DNA of 64,000 nucleotides from Sphingomonas bisphenolicum (GCF_024349785.1 NZ_AP018818.1:248001-312000); one strand, 5' to 3'. Counted from the stretch's first letter, positions 1 through 9,132 are shown. Translations and numbers: made by a program. Notes: generated by a model from the letters alone, not told the origin.

Positions 1-2
1 CG

Positions 3-773
3 CTCCTCGCCCCGCTGCCGCGCACCTGGCAATGGCTGGACGGGTCGGCCTTCGCCAATCACGGCGTCCTGATGGAGCGGGCATTCAACCACCCGCCCAT
101 CGAAACCGACCTCCCCCTCATGTATCAGGGCATGAGCCATCGCTTTCTGGCCCCGCGCGAAGATGTCGCCTTCCCCACCGAAGCGGACTGCATCGATTTC
201 GAAGGGGAATTCGGCATCGTCACCGACGATGTGCCGATGGGCTGTTCGGCGGACAAGGCGATGGGCCATATTCGCCTCATCCTGCTCATCAACGACTGGT
301 CGCTACGCGCCGTCGCGCCCAAGGAAATGAAGACAGGCTTCGGTTGGATACAGGCCAAGCCTGCCTGCAGCGCCGCGCCGATCGCGATAACGCCGGACGA
401 ACTGGGCGACCGTTGGCGCGATGGCCGGGTCTGCCTGCCGCTTCGCGTCGAAATCAATGGCGACTGGTTCGGCCATCCTTCGGGCGAAGCTATGGAATAT
501 GGTTTCCACGAATTGATAGCCCATGCCGCCCGGACGCGGCACCTGTGCGCTGGAACGATCATCGGCTCGGGGACGGTTTCTGATGTCGATTTCAACAGGG
601 TGGGATCGACCTGCATTTCGGAGCGTCGGGCGATCGAAATGATCGCACAGGGCCAGCCCGTCACACCCTTTCTTCGTTTTGGCGACAGAGTAAGGATGTG
701 CGCGGGGACAGACGAAAATATATTCGGCGAACTTCATCAGACGGTCGCGGCATATGTCAACGTCGGCCTGTAA
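3..773 (+). CDS. Fumarylacetoacetate hydrolase family protein, 5'-truncated by window edge
   Basis: The reading frame is open from base 3 (LLAPLPRTWQWLDGSAF...), so the true start lies outside the window; the first internal Met is at 72. The visible 256 residues match the C-terminal FAH fold. An E-x-E pair in DFEGEFGIV and the Asp of LINDWSLR are the usual divalent-metal ligands of this family. Members hydrolyse C-C bonds in beta-dicarbonyl acids, for example fumarylacetoacetate at the end of tyrosine catabolism, or related acylpyruvates; the substrate cannot be told here. It ends 92 bp before the convergent amidohydrolase gene. The WLDGSAFxNHG signature suggests the roughly 330-residue bacterial subgroup rather than the short HpaG type. 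Family call firm, substrate unknown. Confidence 0.85.
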   Translation, partial: LLAPLPRTWQWLDGSAFANHGVLMERAFNHPPIETDLPLMYQGMSHRFLAPREDVAFPTEADCIDFEGEFGIVTDDVPMGCSADKAMGHIRLILLINDWSLRAVAPKEMKTGFGWIQAKPACSAAPIAITPDELGDRWRDGRVCLPLRVEINGDWFGHPSGEAMEYGFHELIAHAARTRHLCAGTIIGSGTVSDVDFNRVGSTCISERRAIEMIAQGQPVTPFLRFGDRVRMCAGTDENIFGELHQTVAAYVNVGL

Positions 774-865
774 TCCGATTTCGATACAGAATTGGAATTG
801 GACCGCAGCGATCGGCGGATGACCGGCGCCACCTCACCATTGTTCAGATCGGCCCTGGAAAAGGA

Positions 866-2161
866 TTAGTCGTCGAGCGCACGAACGACATCGCCCCCCT
901 TCATCACGAAGGCCATGGTTTCGAGCGCACGGATATCACGCAGCGGATCGGCCTTTACCGCGATTATGTCGGCCGCCTTGCCGGTGCTGATCGAACCGAT
1001 CTCCTGGTCCAGGCCGACATGGGCGGCCGCCCATATGGTGGCGGCGCGGATCGCATCGATCGGCGGCAGGCCCGCCTGCACCATCAGCGCGAATTCGCGA
1101 CCATTGTCGCCATGGGCAGACACGCCGGAATCGGTGCCGAAAGCCATGTTCACGCCCGCTGCCCGCGCGCGGCGCACGGCATCGATCATCAGCGGACCGA
1201 CGATGCGCGCTTTGGCGCGGACGGTGGCGGGCATCCAGTCGGCCGTTTCGGCCTGCCGCGTCACCGTGTCGCCGGCGAGCAGGGTCGGCACCAGATAGCT
1301 GCCCTTCGCCTTGAACAGCCGGATGGATTCGGCGTCGAGATAAGTGCCATGCTCGACCGAGTCCACGCCCGCGCGCAAGGCGGCATTAACGCCGTCCGTC
1401 CCGTGTGCATGAGCAGCGACCTTGCGGCCCAGCCGGTGCGCCGTCTCGACGATAGAGGCGAGTTCGGCGTCGCTCATCTGCTGACCGAGTCCTGCTGCCG
1501 TGTCAGACATGACGCCGCCGGTCGAGGCGGTCTTGATGACATCCGCGCCCTGCTGCACTGCCTGCCGCACCGCGCGGGCGCAATCGTCGGCGCCTGAACA
1601 CAGGGTCGTCGGACGGAACAGGTCCAGTATCTCCTGCCGATAGCCATGGACGTCGCCATGGCCTCCATGCGCCGCGACAACGCCTGCGGCCAGAATGCGC
1701 GGGCCGACAACTTTCTTCTGCGCGATCGCATCGCGCAGGGCGTTGATCGCTTCGGGATCGGAGCCGAGATCCGCAACGGTGGTGAAGCCTGCGCGGACAG
1801 TGCGCTTTGCATAGACGATGCCGTCGAATGCCTGCGCCGTGGTCGACTTCGTCACACCGTCCAGCCGGCTGTCTGGACCGGACTGCGACGTCAGATGGAC
1901 ATGGCTGTCGATGAAGCCGGGCAGCACGAAGCCGTCGCGCAGGTCGATCACCTTGCCTTCACCAACGAAGCCGTCTCGGATTTCCAAGACCTTGCCGCCT
2001 TCCACCACGATCGTCTTGTTCGTGTCGACGCGGCCGCTGGCCGGATCGGCAAGCAGGCGACCGGCCTGAATATAGGTGCGAACGCCGGACGCCCCGCCCT
2101 GCGCCACTGCGGGGGACGCCAGCATACTGGTCGCCATCGCCATCAGGATTATCGTCTTCAT
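866..2161 (-). CDS. Exported metal-dependent amidohydrolase (prolidase/imidazolonepropionase-like)
   Basis: 431-residue secreted amidohydrolase-superfamily enzyme. I start it at 2161 (MKTIILMAMATSML...AVAQG, a clear signal peptide) rather than the ATG 18 bp upstream, because GGAGG lies 9 nt before 2161. Metal-site residues are visible: HxH in PGFIDSHVHL, a candidate carboxylated Lys in VIKTASTGG, His in AAHAHG and VEHGTY, and Asp in FGTDSG. This set is typical of the prolidase-like subgroup (Xaa-Pro, Xaa-Arg and N-acyl-amino-acid carboxypeptidases) with imidazolonepropionase-like annotation. It is the last gene of an operon (DUF1611, alpha/beta hydrolase, deacylase-like protein, this gene), 26 bp after the preceding stop. 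Likely a periplasmic dipeptidase or N-acyl amino acid hydrolase (inference from fold and context). Confidence 0.85.
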   Translation of the reverse strand: MKTIILMAMATSMLASPAVAQGGASGVRTYIQAGRLLADPASGRVDTNKTIVVEGGKVLEIRDGFVGEGKVIDLRDGFVLPGFIDSHVHLTSQSGPDSRLDGVTKSTTAQAFDGIVYAKRTVRAGFTTVADLGSDPEAINALRDAIAQKKVVGPRILAAGVVAAHGGHGDVHGYRQEILDLFRPTTLCSGADDCARAVRQAVQQGADVIKTASTGGVMSDTAAGLGQQMSDAELASIVETAHRLGRKVAAHAHGTDGVNAALRAGVDSVEHGTYLDAESIRLFKAKGSYLVPTLLAGDTVTRQAETADWMPATVRAKARIVGPLMIDAVRRARAAGVNMAFGTDSGVSAHGDNGREFALMVQAGLPPIDAIRAATIWAAAHVGLDQEIGSISTGKAADIIAVKADPLRDIRALETMAFVMKGGDVVRALDD

Positions 2162-2187
2162 CGCTTCAGTCCTCCCCAATCGCCGTT

Positions 2188-3822
2188 TCAGCCGTTGCAG
2201 CCATGGCGCAATATGACGCCGGCCTTCGCGCCATTATGCTGGCCACCCTCCACCGTGACGACGCCATTGACCAGCACGGTATCGATGCCGGTCGGCAACG
2301 CTGTTGGCTTGTCCCAACTCGCCACATCGTCCAGTTTGTCGAGATCGAAGATGACGATGTCGGCGCGCATCCCGTCGCGGATCAGCCCGCGATCCGTGAG
2401 GCCCATGCGCTGCGCTGGCCAGCCGGTCATCTTGCGCACCGCATCCTCGAGCGAAATCACCGGGCGGCGCTTGGAATATTCGGCGATGACTCGCGGAAAG
2501 GTGCCGTAGGCGCGCGGATGCGGCAGGCCGAGCGCATCCATCTGGCCCAGTTTCTCCGACGCAGCGGCATCGCTGCCGATGCTGACCCAGGGCTGGTGCA
2601 GCGCGGTTTCGATATCACCCTCGTTCATCATGAAATAGAGCGCGACGGAACGGTTCGGCAGGCCTTCCAGCAATATATCCCATGCCACGTCGGCCGGATC
2701 ACGCTTCAACGCGGCGCCGATCTTCTCCAGGCTCTGGCCGTGATAGGGGGCGTATTTCTTACTGAAGCTATTGGCGAGGATGACGTTGCCAAAGCCACCC
2801 GACGCCTGGACCAGGTTCGACCAGCCGGGCATGGAGCCGGCAGCGACTTCCTTCTTCATCCGTTCGCGTAGCTTGGGATCGCGCAGGCGCTCGATGCCCT
2901 TCTGCACGCCGTCGGCCCAGACCCAGCTGGGCGCGATGATCTCCAGCCCGGTGCCGCCAGCCGTGTAGGGATACAGGGCAGCGGCCACGTCGACGCCGCG
3001 CGCGCGCGCCGCATTTATCGCGGCGATGGCCTGTGGCATAAGCGCGCCCCAACCGGGGGCGAAGGCGGCCTTGAGGTGAAAAATTTCGACCTTCGCACCC
3101 GATTTTTCGCCGATCTCGATCGCTTCATTGACCGCCTTGACCAGATCGGCGCTCTCATCGCGCATATGGGTGGCGTAGAAACCGCCGCACTGTGCCGACA
3201 CCTTCGCCATCGAAATGAGGTCCGCCGTGGTGGCGAAGCTGCTGGGCGGGTAGATGAGAGCGCTGGTCACGCCGAACACGCCTGCCTCCATCGCGGTGCG
3301 CACTTCCTTGCGCATGATGTCCATCTGCGCGTCGGTCGGATTGCCTGCGCCATCGCCCATCGCCTTCACCCTGGCCTGGGTAGTGGAATAGTAAGAGCCG
3401 AAATTGACGGAAATGCCCTGCTTTTCCAACTGGGTGAAATAGGTCGGGATTTGCGACGCCTCGACCGGCGTCCCGCCCTCGCCCGCGATGACGGTGGTGA
3501 CGCCCATCTTCAGCTTGTTCTCGGCCGCGCCATTTTTGAGCAGGACACCGCCGGACTGGTCCATCATGTCGATGAAGCCGGGGGAGACATAGCGGCCCTT
3601 GGCGTCGATCTCCTTTGCGCCATGGCCGCCGACCTGCCCGATCCGCACCACGCGTCCGTCCTTGACCGCGACATCGGCCCGGACCCAGGGATTGCCCGCC
3701 CCGTCCAGCACGCGACCGCCGCGGATCACGATGTCATAATCCGAAACCGAGGGGTCCGGAGAAGGCGCGTTCGCAATGAGCAGCAACGACATGGCGCTGC
3801 ATAATAGGACATGCTTGATCAT
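2188..3822 (-). CDS. Atypical N-acyl-D-amino-acid deacylase family protein (HxH motif lost)
   Basis: 544 residues with an N-terminal signal peptide (MIKHVLLCSAMSLLLIANA) and the D-aminoacylase fold: beta-sandwich IVIRGGRVLDGAGNPW, then the TIM barrel. Usual family members carry PGFIDxHxH; here the strand reads PGFIDMMDQSGG, so both first-site His are absent. The conserved Cys of VVGNCG is replaced (VIAGEGG), leaving a Glu nearby. The later residues remain: His in YATHMRDE, His in EIFHLKA, Asp in SIGSDAA. The enzyme may be mononuclear or have a different specificity; such substitutions may define a subfamily and I cannot check. The start codon overlaps the upstream stop as ATGA at 3819-3822, so translation is probably coupled to the alpha/beta hydrolase. 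A canonical paralogue (18181-19680) keeps HxH. Confidence 0.8.
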   Translation of the reverse strand: MIKHVLLCSAMSLLLIANAPSPDPSVSDYDIVIRGGRVLDGAGNPWVRADVAVKDGRVVRIGQVGGHGAKEIDAKGRYVSPGFIDMMDQSGGVLLKNGAAENKLKMGVTTVIAGEGGTPVEASQIPTYFTQLEKQGISVNFGSYYSTTQARVKAMGDGAGNPTDAQMDIMRKEVRTAMEAGVFGVTSALIYPPSSFATTADLISMAKVSAQCGGFYATHMRDESADLVKAVNEAIEIGEKSGAKVEIFHLKAAFAPGWGALMPQAIAAINAARARGVDVAAALYPYTAGGTGLEIIAPSWVWADGVQKGIERLRDPKLRERMKKEVAAGSMPGWSNLVQASGGFGNVILANSFSKKYAPYHGQSLEKIGAALKRDPADVAWDILLEGLPNRSVALYFMMNEGDIETALHQPWVSIGSDAAASEKLGQMDALGLPHPRAYGTFPRVIAEYSKRRPVISLEDAVRKMTGWPAQRMGLTDRGLIRDGMRADIVIFDLDKLDDVASWDKPTALPTGIDTVLVNGVVTVEGGQHNGAKAGVILRHGCNG

Positions 3823-4901
3823 GGTTTTTCCCCTTGCTGAAGGCCCTGCCTGTGCGCCTCATCGGCGCGAACGGCGTCTACGACCTGATCGACCGCGGCG
3901 ATCACCATATCGGGCCGGTCGATCTGGATATAATGGCCGGCATCCGGCACGATCAATTGGTGTCCCCGGCTCGACATGGCGGTCATCTCGTTATGGAGCG
4001 CTTTCCATATCTGCTTCATCCGCGCGCCATCCTGCGACGTCAGATCCAGCCCTTTCAATTGCGCAGGCGTAAGAGGCGCCATAGCGGTCATCACGACGAG
4101 CGGCCGGTCGCCGAAACTGCGGACGCTGCGAGCCTGGTCCATGGTCCGGTTGAAACCTTCCAGTTCCGCCCGCGCGCCCCTGATCGAAACGCTGGTATAG
4201 GCTGCGATCTTCGCCCCCGCCTCGCGGGGCAGGTTCGGCACATCTTTGCCGGTGAGCAGGCGGACGACACCGGTCCAGGACAAGCCGGTCGCGATGCGCA
4301 TCACGCCCAACATCCTGGTCGGATCGACATTGGCCTTTATGACCTGAGCGAAGCGCGCCACCTGATCGGGATGCGATGCATCGACCATGACCAACCCGGC
4401 CACCTGATCGCCATAGCGAGCGGTATAGACGCGCGCATAGGGGCCGCCGATCGAATGGCCCGCCAGGACCAGCGAACCGCGAATACCCACCGCCGCAAGG
4501 GTGGCGTGGAGATCCTCCGCGACGGCGGCGGCATTTTGCGGACCGGGCTTGGGATCGCTCCACATGATGCCGGCGCGGTCATAGGCACAGGTGCGGGTAT
4601 GGCGGGCAAGCGCATCATGGACGCGCGCCCAGTCCACCGATCCACCCGAACCGAGACCGGATTCCAGGATCACGGTCGGAGAGCCGGTGCCACGGCAATC
4701 GATATGGATGCGGCGGCCGCCGATATCGACCAGCTTGCCCGGCGGTGGATAAAGCCGCGCGGCGCTGTACCGCCCCCAGGCTTCGTAGAGCGCGCCCGCG
4801 ATGAGAAGGCAGAGCAGCAGCGCCACAAGGCCCAGCATGATCCGCAGCGTCCATCGCCGGGTGCGCGCCCATCCGCCAGGCCTGGGGGGGCTGGCGGTCA
4901 T
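3819..4901 (-). CDS. Alpha/beta hydrolase with N-terminal membrane anchor
   Basis: 360-residue alpha/beta-hydrolase. After a basic N-terminus (TRRWTLRI) comes one hydrophobic segment (MLGLVALLLCLLIAGALYEA, about residues 20-40), so the catalytic domain is probably held on the periplasmic side. The nucleophile elbow is GHSIGG with Ser as nucleophile, the oxyanion region is LESGLGSGG, and the likely catalytic His is in DAGHYIQID. It could be an esterase, amidase or proline-iminopeptidase-like enzyme; the substrate is not evident. Both ends overlap neighbours by ATGA: its start with the DUF1611 stop (4898-4901) and its stop with the deacylase start (3819-3822). This places it in one tightly coupled peptide/N-acyl-amino-acid operon. 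Confidence 0.85.
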   Translation of the reverse strand: MTASPPRPGGWARTRRWTLRIMLGLVALLLCLLIAGALYEAWGRYSAARLYPPPGKLVDIGGRRIHIDCRGTGSPTVILESGLGSGGSVDWARVHDALARHTRTCAYDRAGIMWSDPKPGPQNAAAVAEDLHATLAAVGIRGSLVLAGHSIGGPYARVYTARYGDQVAGLVMVDASHPDQVARFAQVIKANVDPTRMLGVMRIATGLSWTGVVRLLTGKDVPNLPREAGAKIAAYTSVSIRGARAELEGFNRTMDQARSVRSFGDRPLVVMTAMAPLTPAQLKGLDLTSQDGARMKQIWKALHNEMTAMSSRGHQLIVPDAGHYIQIDRPDMVIAAVDQVVDAVRADEAHRQGLQQGEKP

Positions 4902-5950
4902 GACAGGCAGTTGTCGATCAACTGGTCGAAGGCTGCGCCGCGACGGATGGGATCGGCGACGGGCAAACCCAGTCGGCGGCTTTCTTCCGCCATCAGCGCA
5001 ACAGCCTCGCCCTCATCGAGGTAAGCGGTGTTGAAGGCGATGCCGGCGCACCGGATGGCGGGATTGGTCCGTCCTCCGACCCGCAGGTTGAGATCGATCG
5101 CCTCTTCGACGCTCGGCAGCGCATAGCCCGGTGTGCCGAGCATTTCGGTGCGGCCGGGGTGATGACACACGATGATGCAATCAGGCTGGCTGCCATGGAG
5201 CAGGCCCATGGAGACGGCGGCATAGACGGGATGGAACAGCGATCCCTGCCCTTCGATCACATCCCAGTGATCAGGCGCGGAGTCGGGACTGAGCATTTCT
5301 GCGGCGCCGGCTTCGAAATCGGAAACCACCGCGTCCATCGGGATGCCCCCGCCCGCGATCATGATGCCGGTCTGGCCGGTTGCGCGAAAATCACTGTCGA
5401 CGCCACGGTCCGCAAAGCCGCGGGCGACGGCCAAAGCCGTATATTTCTTGCCCAGTGCGCAGTCCGTACCGACCGTCAGCAGACGCTTGCCGCTGCGCTT
5501 GCGCCCGGTTCCGATCTTTATGTCGTGGGGCGGATGGCGCACGTCGATCAGTCGTCGGCCAAGACGCGCCGCGGTGTCCGCGAGGATGGGCGATTCCGCG
5601 AGCCGCATATGGAGGCCGCTGACGATATCCAGGCCCGCTTCGAGCGCTTCCACCAATGCCGGCAACCAATTGTCGGGCAACACCCCGCCGCTGTTGGCGA
5701 CGCCGATCAACAGCGCGCGGGCACCCGCCTGATGCGCCTGCGCAGGGCTCATGGCCGGCAGGCCGGTCGTGACGGTCGCGCCCGGCAGCGCATATTCCGC
5801 CGTGCATTTTTCAGGCGCCCAGTCGCGCAGGCCAAAGGCAGTTTTGGCGAAGCCCGGCTCGACCGTATCGCCAAGGAAGAGCAGATAGGGCTGGGGCAGG
5901 GCAGTGGCCCCGGCGGCATCGGATATGGTCTGAAGAAACACCTGTCTCAC
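4898..5950 (-). CDS. DUF1611 protein, DgcN-like (putative D-glutamate N-acetyltransferase), copy 1
   Basis: 350-residue DUF1611 protein. Residues about 20-140 form the N-terminal Rossmann-like part (PYLLFLGD...AKTAFGL). The C-terminal part is P-loop-like, with GTDCALGKKYTAL from residue 161 followed by ATGQTGIMIAGGG and DVIEGQGSLFHP. The family member DgcN has been described as an acetyl-CoA-dependent D-glutamate N-acetyltransferase acting with the enolase-superfamily racemase DgcA. A DgcA-like gene lies at 15019-16032, supporting that role here by context. It is first in a four-gene operon; its TGA overlaps the next ATG. An AT-rich dyad (6033-6047) lies upstream. The second copy (12618-13634) is strongly similar (KRSGKRLLTVGTDCALGKKYTALA is shared), so the two may differ in substrate or be induced separately. 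Confidence 0.8.
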   Translation of the reverse strand: MRQVFLQTISDAAGATALPQPYLLFLGDTVEPGFAKTAFGLRDWAPEKCTAEYALPGATVTTGLPAMSPAQAHQAGARALLIGVANSGGVLPDNWLPALVEALEAGLDIVSGLHMRLAESPILADTAARLGRRLIDVRHPPHDIKIGTGRKRSGKRLLTVGTDCALGKKYTALAVARGFADRGVDSDFRATGQTGIMIAGGGIPMDAVVSDFEAGAAEMLSPDSAPDHWDVIEGQGSLFHPVYAAVSMGLLHGSQPDCIIVCHHPGRTEMLGTPGYALPSVEEAIDLNLRVGGRTNPAIRCAGIAFNTAYLDEGEAVALMAEESRRLGLPVADPIRRGAAFDQLIDNCLS

Positions 5951-6032
5951 CTGTCAGTGGATGCCGGCATGAGGCGCGCCCGCATCGCGACTCTGCATCA
6001 TGGCCGGCATCGTTCATCTTTCACTACCATAT

Positions 6033-6047
6033 TTTCTATTATGAGAA
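6033..6047. promoter_or_regulatory. Candidate operator upstream of the copy-1 DUF1611 operon
   Basis: TTTCTATTATGAGAA lies in the AT-rich 119-bp gap between the S12 gene end (6070) and the DUF1611 start (5950). It matches the dyad at 8073-8087 (TTTCCATTATGGAAA) at 12 of 15 positions. By location it could be a regulator site for this operon; which protein binds is unknown. Confidence 0.35.
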
Positions 6048-6069
6048 TTTCAACCAATAAATTCTCTAA

Positions 6070-8027
6070 TTAGAAATTCACGCTGAAGCCGATCAGGTGG
6101 AAGCCGATCGCGATCCACAACAAGATGGCCGCGTTGACGATCAGCACCAGACTCCAGCCTTTCGCAAATCGGCCGCCGCCACGCCGCCAGGTCAACCCGG
6201 CATTCCAGAGGGCCGCGCCGAACAATCCCGTCAGGACCAGCGGCGTCGCCACCTGCAGCGCGATCAACGCCCAATCCAGTTCACCGTTCATCGACGAAAA
6301 ATCGCCAAGCAGGACGCTGCTGAACCAAAGCCAGCAGACCAGAAGCGCGATGGCGAGTCCGGCAAAGCCGCGCGTTGACCGATAGGCGCGCCATTGAGCG
6401 ATAGTGAGCATTGGCTGAACCCCGTAACGCCGCCGCACCAGCGCGACGATCGGCCAGGACAAGGCCGTGAGGAACAGGGTGACAAGGCTGACCAGCAACG
6501 CCGGCGTCAGCCACGCCGACGACAGATACCAGGGTGCTGGCTCGAACAGCAGATAGGGCGACGAACTGTCCAGGCCGAAGCGCACGACCTTGCCATTTTC
6601 GACCTGCGCGGCGAGCCGAGTTTTGCTCATGCTATCGCGCCAGACGAAGGGAGCGATCTCGATCCAGGTGCGGGGCTGCCCGGCCAGTCCTGGCGCGGCC
6701 TTCACGAGCAGGCCGCCCTGCGCATCCAGCCCCACCTTGATCTGACTGCTCAACTCCATCGCTTTAAGAAAACTGTTCTCCAGTCGACGCGTCTTATTGT
6801 ACGTGCCCACCATCATGCGCGCATGGGCTTTGGCGGTTGCGGCATCGACGCGACCGTCCTTCTGATCGAACGGAAAATATCGGTCGGCGAAGGCGTCGAA
6901 CAAGTAGCTGCGGATCGGCCCCGAAACCTTGTCCGTACCCGCCGCATTCATCGACATGTAGATGCCGACATTGTCGTCCGGCAAAAGCCACAACTGGCTG
7001 TGGAAGGTCAATGTGTCCCCGGCATGAGAGAGCGCGCGGCGGCCGTTGATATTCTGTTCGTAAAAGCCGAGCGCCATGCCGTTGAGGGGCGGAATGGCTT
7101 TCAGGATCGTGTCGTGCATTTGCCGCGCCGTTTCCGGCCGCAGCAGCACGCCGCCATGATCCAGATGGGCGATCATGAAACGGCCCATGTCGACGCCGGA
7201 TGCACTCATGCCGCCGGCCGGCCAGAAACTGTTCAGTTCCAGACGGGTAGGCTTGCCCGATCCGCGACCATAGCCGTTCGCCACCAGCGACTGTAGGTCG
7301 ATGGGCAGACGCTGGCTGAGGCTGGAGCGCACCATGCCCGCCGGTGTGAAGATGTGCCGTTGCGCATAGGCATCGAACGGTTCGCCCGATACGCGCTGCA
7401 CAATATAAGCCGCCAGCGTCGTGCCATAGTTGGAATAGGCCGGCGTCGTACCTGGCGGGAAGATGCGTATCGGGATCTGTCGCTTCAATGCGATGTCGAG
7501 CGGAGGTACATCTTTGATGTCATAGCTGTTGAGGCCGCGCTGGACTTCCTCGAAGCCACCACGATGGGTCATGAGGTTACGCATCGTGACGGGCTTGCCG
7601 AACGGTCGGGGATCTTGAAATCCAGATAGGCGTTCACGTCCCGGTCGAGGTCGATCTTGCCCCGCTCCACCATCTGCATCACGGCGGTCCAGGTGATCAG
7701 TTTGGAGATCGATGCCTGACGGAATAGGGTCATGTCCGGATCGACGGGCCGACGCGTCGCGACATCGGCATAGCCGAAGCCGCGCTTGGTCAGTATCTTG
7801 CCGTCCTTGACCACCACGACGACCGCCCCGGCGGCATCGCCACGCTGCAACGCATAGGGCATATAGCCGTCCAGCCAGGCATCGACATCGGATTTGTCCA
7901 ATATATGCGCGACGGGGCGCGACGACTGCGGCGTTACCCGTGATGCATGCACCGCGTCGCGCTGCGCCATCGCCTGTCCCGCCCATGCCAGCATCGCCAT
8001 ACCGATCAACCCGCATAGTCCGCGCAT
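6070..8027 (-). pseudogene. Serine beta-lactamase-family hydrolase (S12) with C-terminal membrane domain, frameshifted
   Basis: Two frames together encode one protein of about 650 residues. The first (start 8027, GAGAGGGG ribosome site) holds a signal peptide (MRGLCGLIGMAMLAWAGQAMAQ) and the SxxK motif S106-I-S-K109, and runs to ...NAYLDFKIP. The second resumes at FGKPVTMRNLMTHRGGFEEV with the YSN motif (PAYSNYG), HAG (LSHAGDTL) and about four C-terminal membrane helices ending HLIGFSVNF. The intact paralogue at 16163-18136 reads YLDFKIPPFDGKPITLRN here, so a net shift of one base (one missing or two extra) must lie at about 7601-7614. All catalytic motifs survive, so this is a recent frameshift or a sequencing error. 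Related S12 enzymes include D-aminopeptidases, DD-peptidases and esterases; substrate unknown. Confidence 0.8.
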
Positions 8028-8072
8028 GTTATCCCCTCTCGCCGCCCGCCTGCGCCGGATACGGCGCGATAA

Positions 8073-8087
8073 TTTCCATTATGGAAA
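8073..8087. promoter_or_regulatory. Perfect 7-bp dyad, candidate operator
   Basis: TTTCCAT-T-ATGGAAA is a perfect inverted repeat with a 1-bp centre. It sits 46 bp upstream of the S12 start at 8027, in the gap shared with the end of the XRE-cupin gene. A close relative occurs at 6033-6047. Confidence 0.45.
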
Positions 8088-8100
8088 ATTTTTCCAATCT

Positions 8101-8123
8101 GACAATATCAGTGCAATATTGTC
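8101..8123. promoter_or_regulatory. Inverted repeat GACAATAT-N7-ATATTGTC, candidate operator
   Basis: Perfect 8-bp arms at 8101-8108 and 8116-8123 around CAGTGCA. GACAAT/ATTGTC half-sites also appear at 22587-22592, 22613-22618 and 29582-29587, each upstream of another peptide-catabolism gene. The site may bind one of the adjacent XRE-cupin regulators (inference). Confidence 0.45.
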
Positions 8124-8211
8124 AATAGGCCGGATATGACGGCTCGCCCGGCTCACACGTGCGGCTGGGGAAGTGACGACGGGGATGAAGGCTGGCGTGC
8201 GACCGACCGTC

Positions 8212-8856
8212 CTACGGCCTGTCGCTCCCGGTCGGGTGCAGATTCGACTTAAGTTCGCTATCCTTCGCCGAACAGATGCACAGCACGCGGCAGGGCTCTT
8301 GCCCTACCGCGACATAGGCATGTCCCATGGAGGCGTCGAAATAGATGGAATCCCCTACCTTCAACACAGAGGGCGCGTAGATGTCGCTGTGAAATTCGCA
8401 CTGCCCCTGGATGACGAAGGCATATTCTTCGCCAGGATGTCGCATCAGGTCGCCGAATTCCTCAATCGACCGGGCCGCCACGTTCAGGATCATCGGGTTC
8501 AACCGCTTGTTCAGCAGATCCGCCGACGGATAGGTGTAGGTATAGGCGGCAGTCTCGATCGTCGGCCCCGCCCCCGCCAGCGTAATGCTGCGACGACCCG
8601 ATGGCACATGGGTTACCGGCGCCACGGATGCGGCGGCCGAGAAAAGCTGGGCGATATCGATACCCAGCCCGGCGCTGACCTTCACCAACTTCTCGTAGCT
8701 AAGCGACATCTTCCCGGTTTCCACCTTGGACAATGTCGAGACTGGAAGGCCGGTCTTGCGGCTCGCCTCTGCCAGCGTAAGACCGTTGGCGATCCGGAAT
8801 TCCCGCAGAAAAGCGCCAGGATTATTGTCGACACCAGGCTTGGGAATGCGTTTCAT
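8212..8856 (-). CDS. XRE-family HTH plus cupin transcriptional regulator (regulator 1)
   Basis: 214 residues: an N-terminal XRE helix-turn-helix at about 12-70 (LREFRIANGLTLAEASRKTGLPVSTLSKVE) and a C-terminal cupin at about 105-200 (HPGEEYAFVIQGQCEFHSD...GDSIYFDASMGHAYV). Regulators of this architecture sense small ligands through the cupin and often control amino-acid or polyamine catabolism. It is paralogous to the divergent regulator at 9230-9892; both share the PVSTLSKVE recognition helix and the SMGHAYV/GMGHAYV cupin end. The pair stand back-to-back across a 373-bp gap between two catabolic blocks, so they probably control the flanking operons and perhaps each other. The ligand is unknown; D-amino acids or N-acyl amino acids would fit the context. 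Confidence 0.88.
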   Translation of the reverse strand: MKRIPKPGVDNNPGAFLREFRIANGLTLAEASRKTGLPVSTLSKVETGKMSLSYEKLVKVSAGLGIDIAQLFSAAASVAPVTHVPSGRRSITLAGAGPTIETAAYTYTYPSADLLNKRLNPMILNVAARSIEEFGDLMRHPGEEYAFVIQGQCEFHSDIYAPSVLKVGDSIYFDASMGHAYVAVGQEPCRVLCICSAKDSELKSNLHPTGSDRP

Positions 8857-8995
8857 CCGTATCCGCTTAATTCCGATCCGACCCGAGATATGGGCGCGAT
8901 TTTCTCGATTAGCATAAATTTTCCATCCTGTCTCGTAAGCGGTTATGGCGTCATGGATTGCAAAGGAAATGCCTGTTGATCGCTACAGCATGATT

Positions 8996-9008
8996 GTCCT
9001 GTCAGGAC
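8996..9008. promoter_or_regulatory. Dyad GTCCTG-T-CAGGAC, candidate autoregulatory operator
   Basis: Perfect 6-bp arms (8996-9001, 9003-9008) with a 1-bp centre, about midway between the two divergent regulators. The half-site TCAGGA recurs at 13685-13690 and 24204-24209. Confidence 0.4.
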
Positions 9009-9132
9009 TTATTTTTCGATGGCCGAATGGATCTCGCCCATGTTCGCCGCGTTCGGTGTACGATGGTCCCGCCATCGAAGATTAGCATGCCTGTCAGGAA
9101 GTAACGCAGCGCTGTGACAAGCGCTGCGCGCA

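Noticed and set aside
3834..5024. Plus-strand frame of about 396 codons
   Set aside because: Antisense to the alpha/beta hydrolase gene, which has GHSIGG and a membrane anchor.
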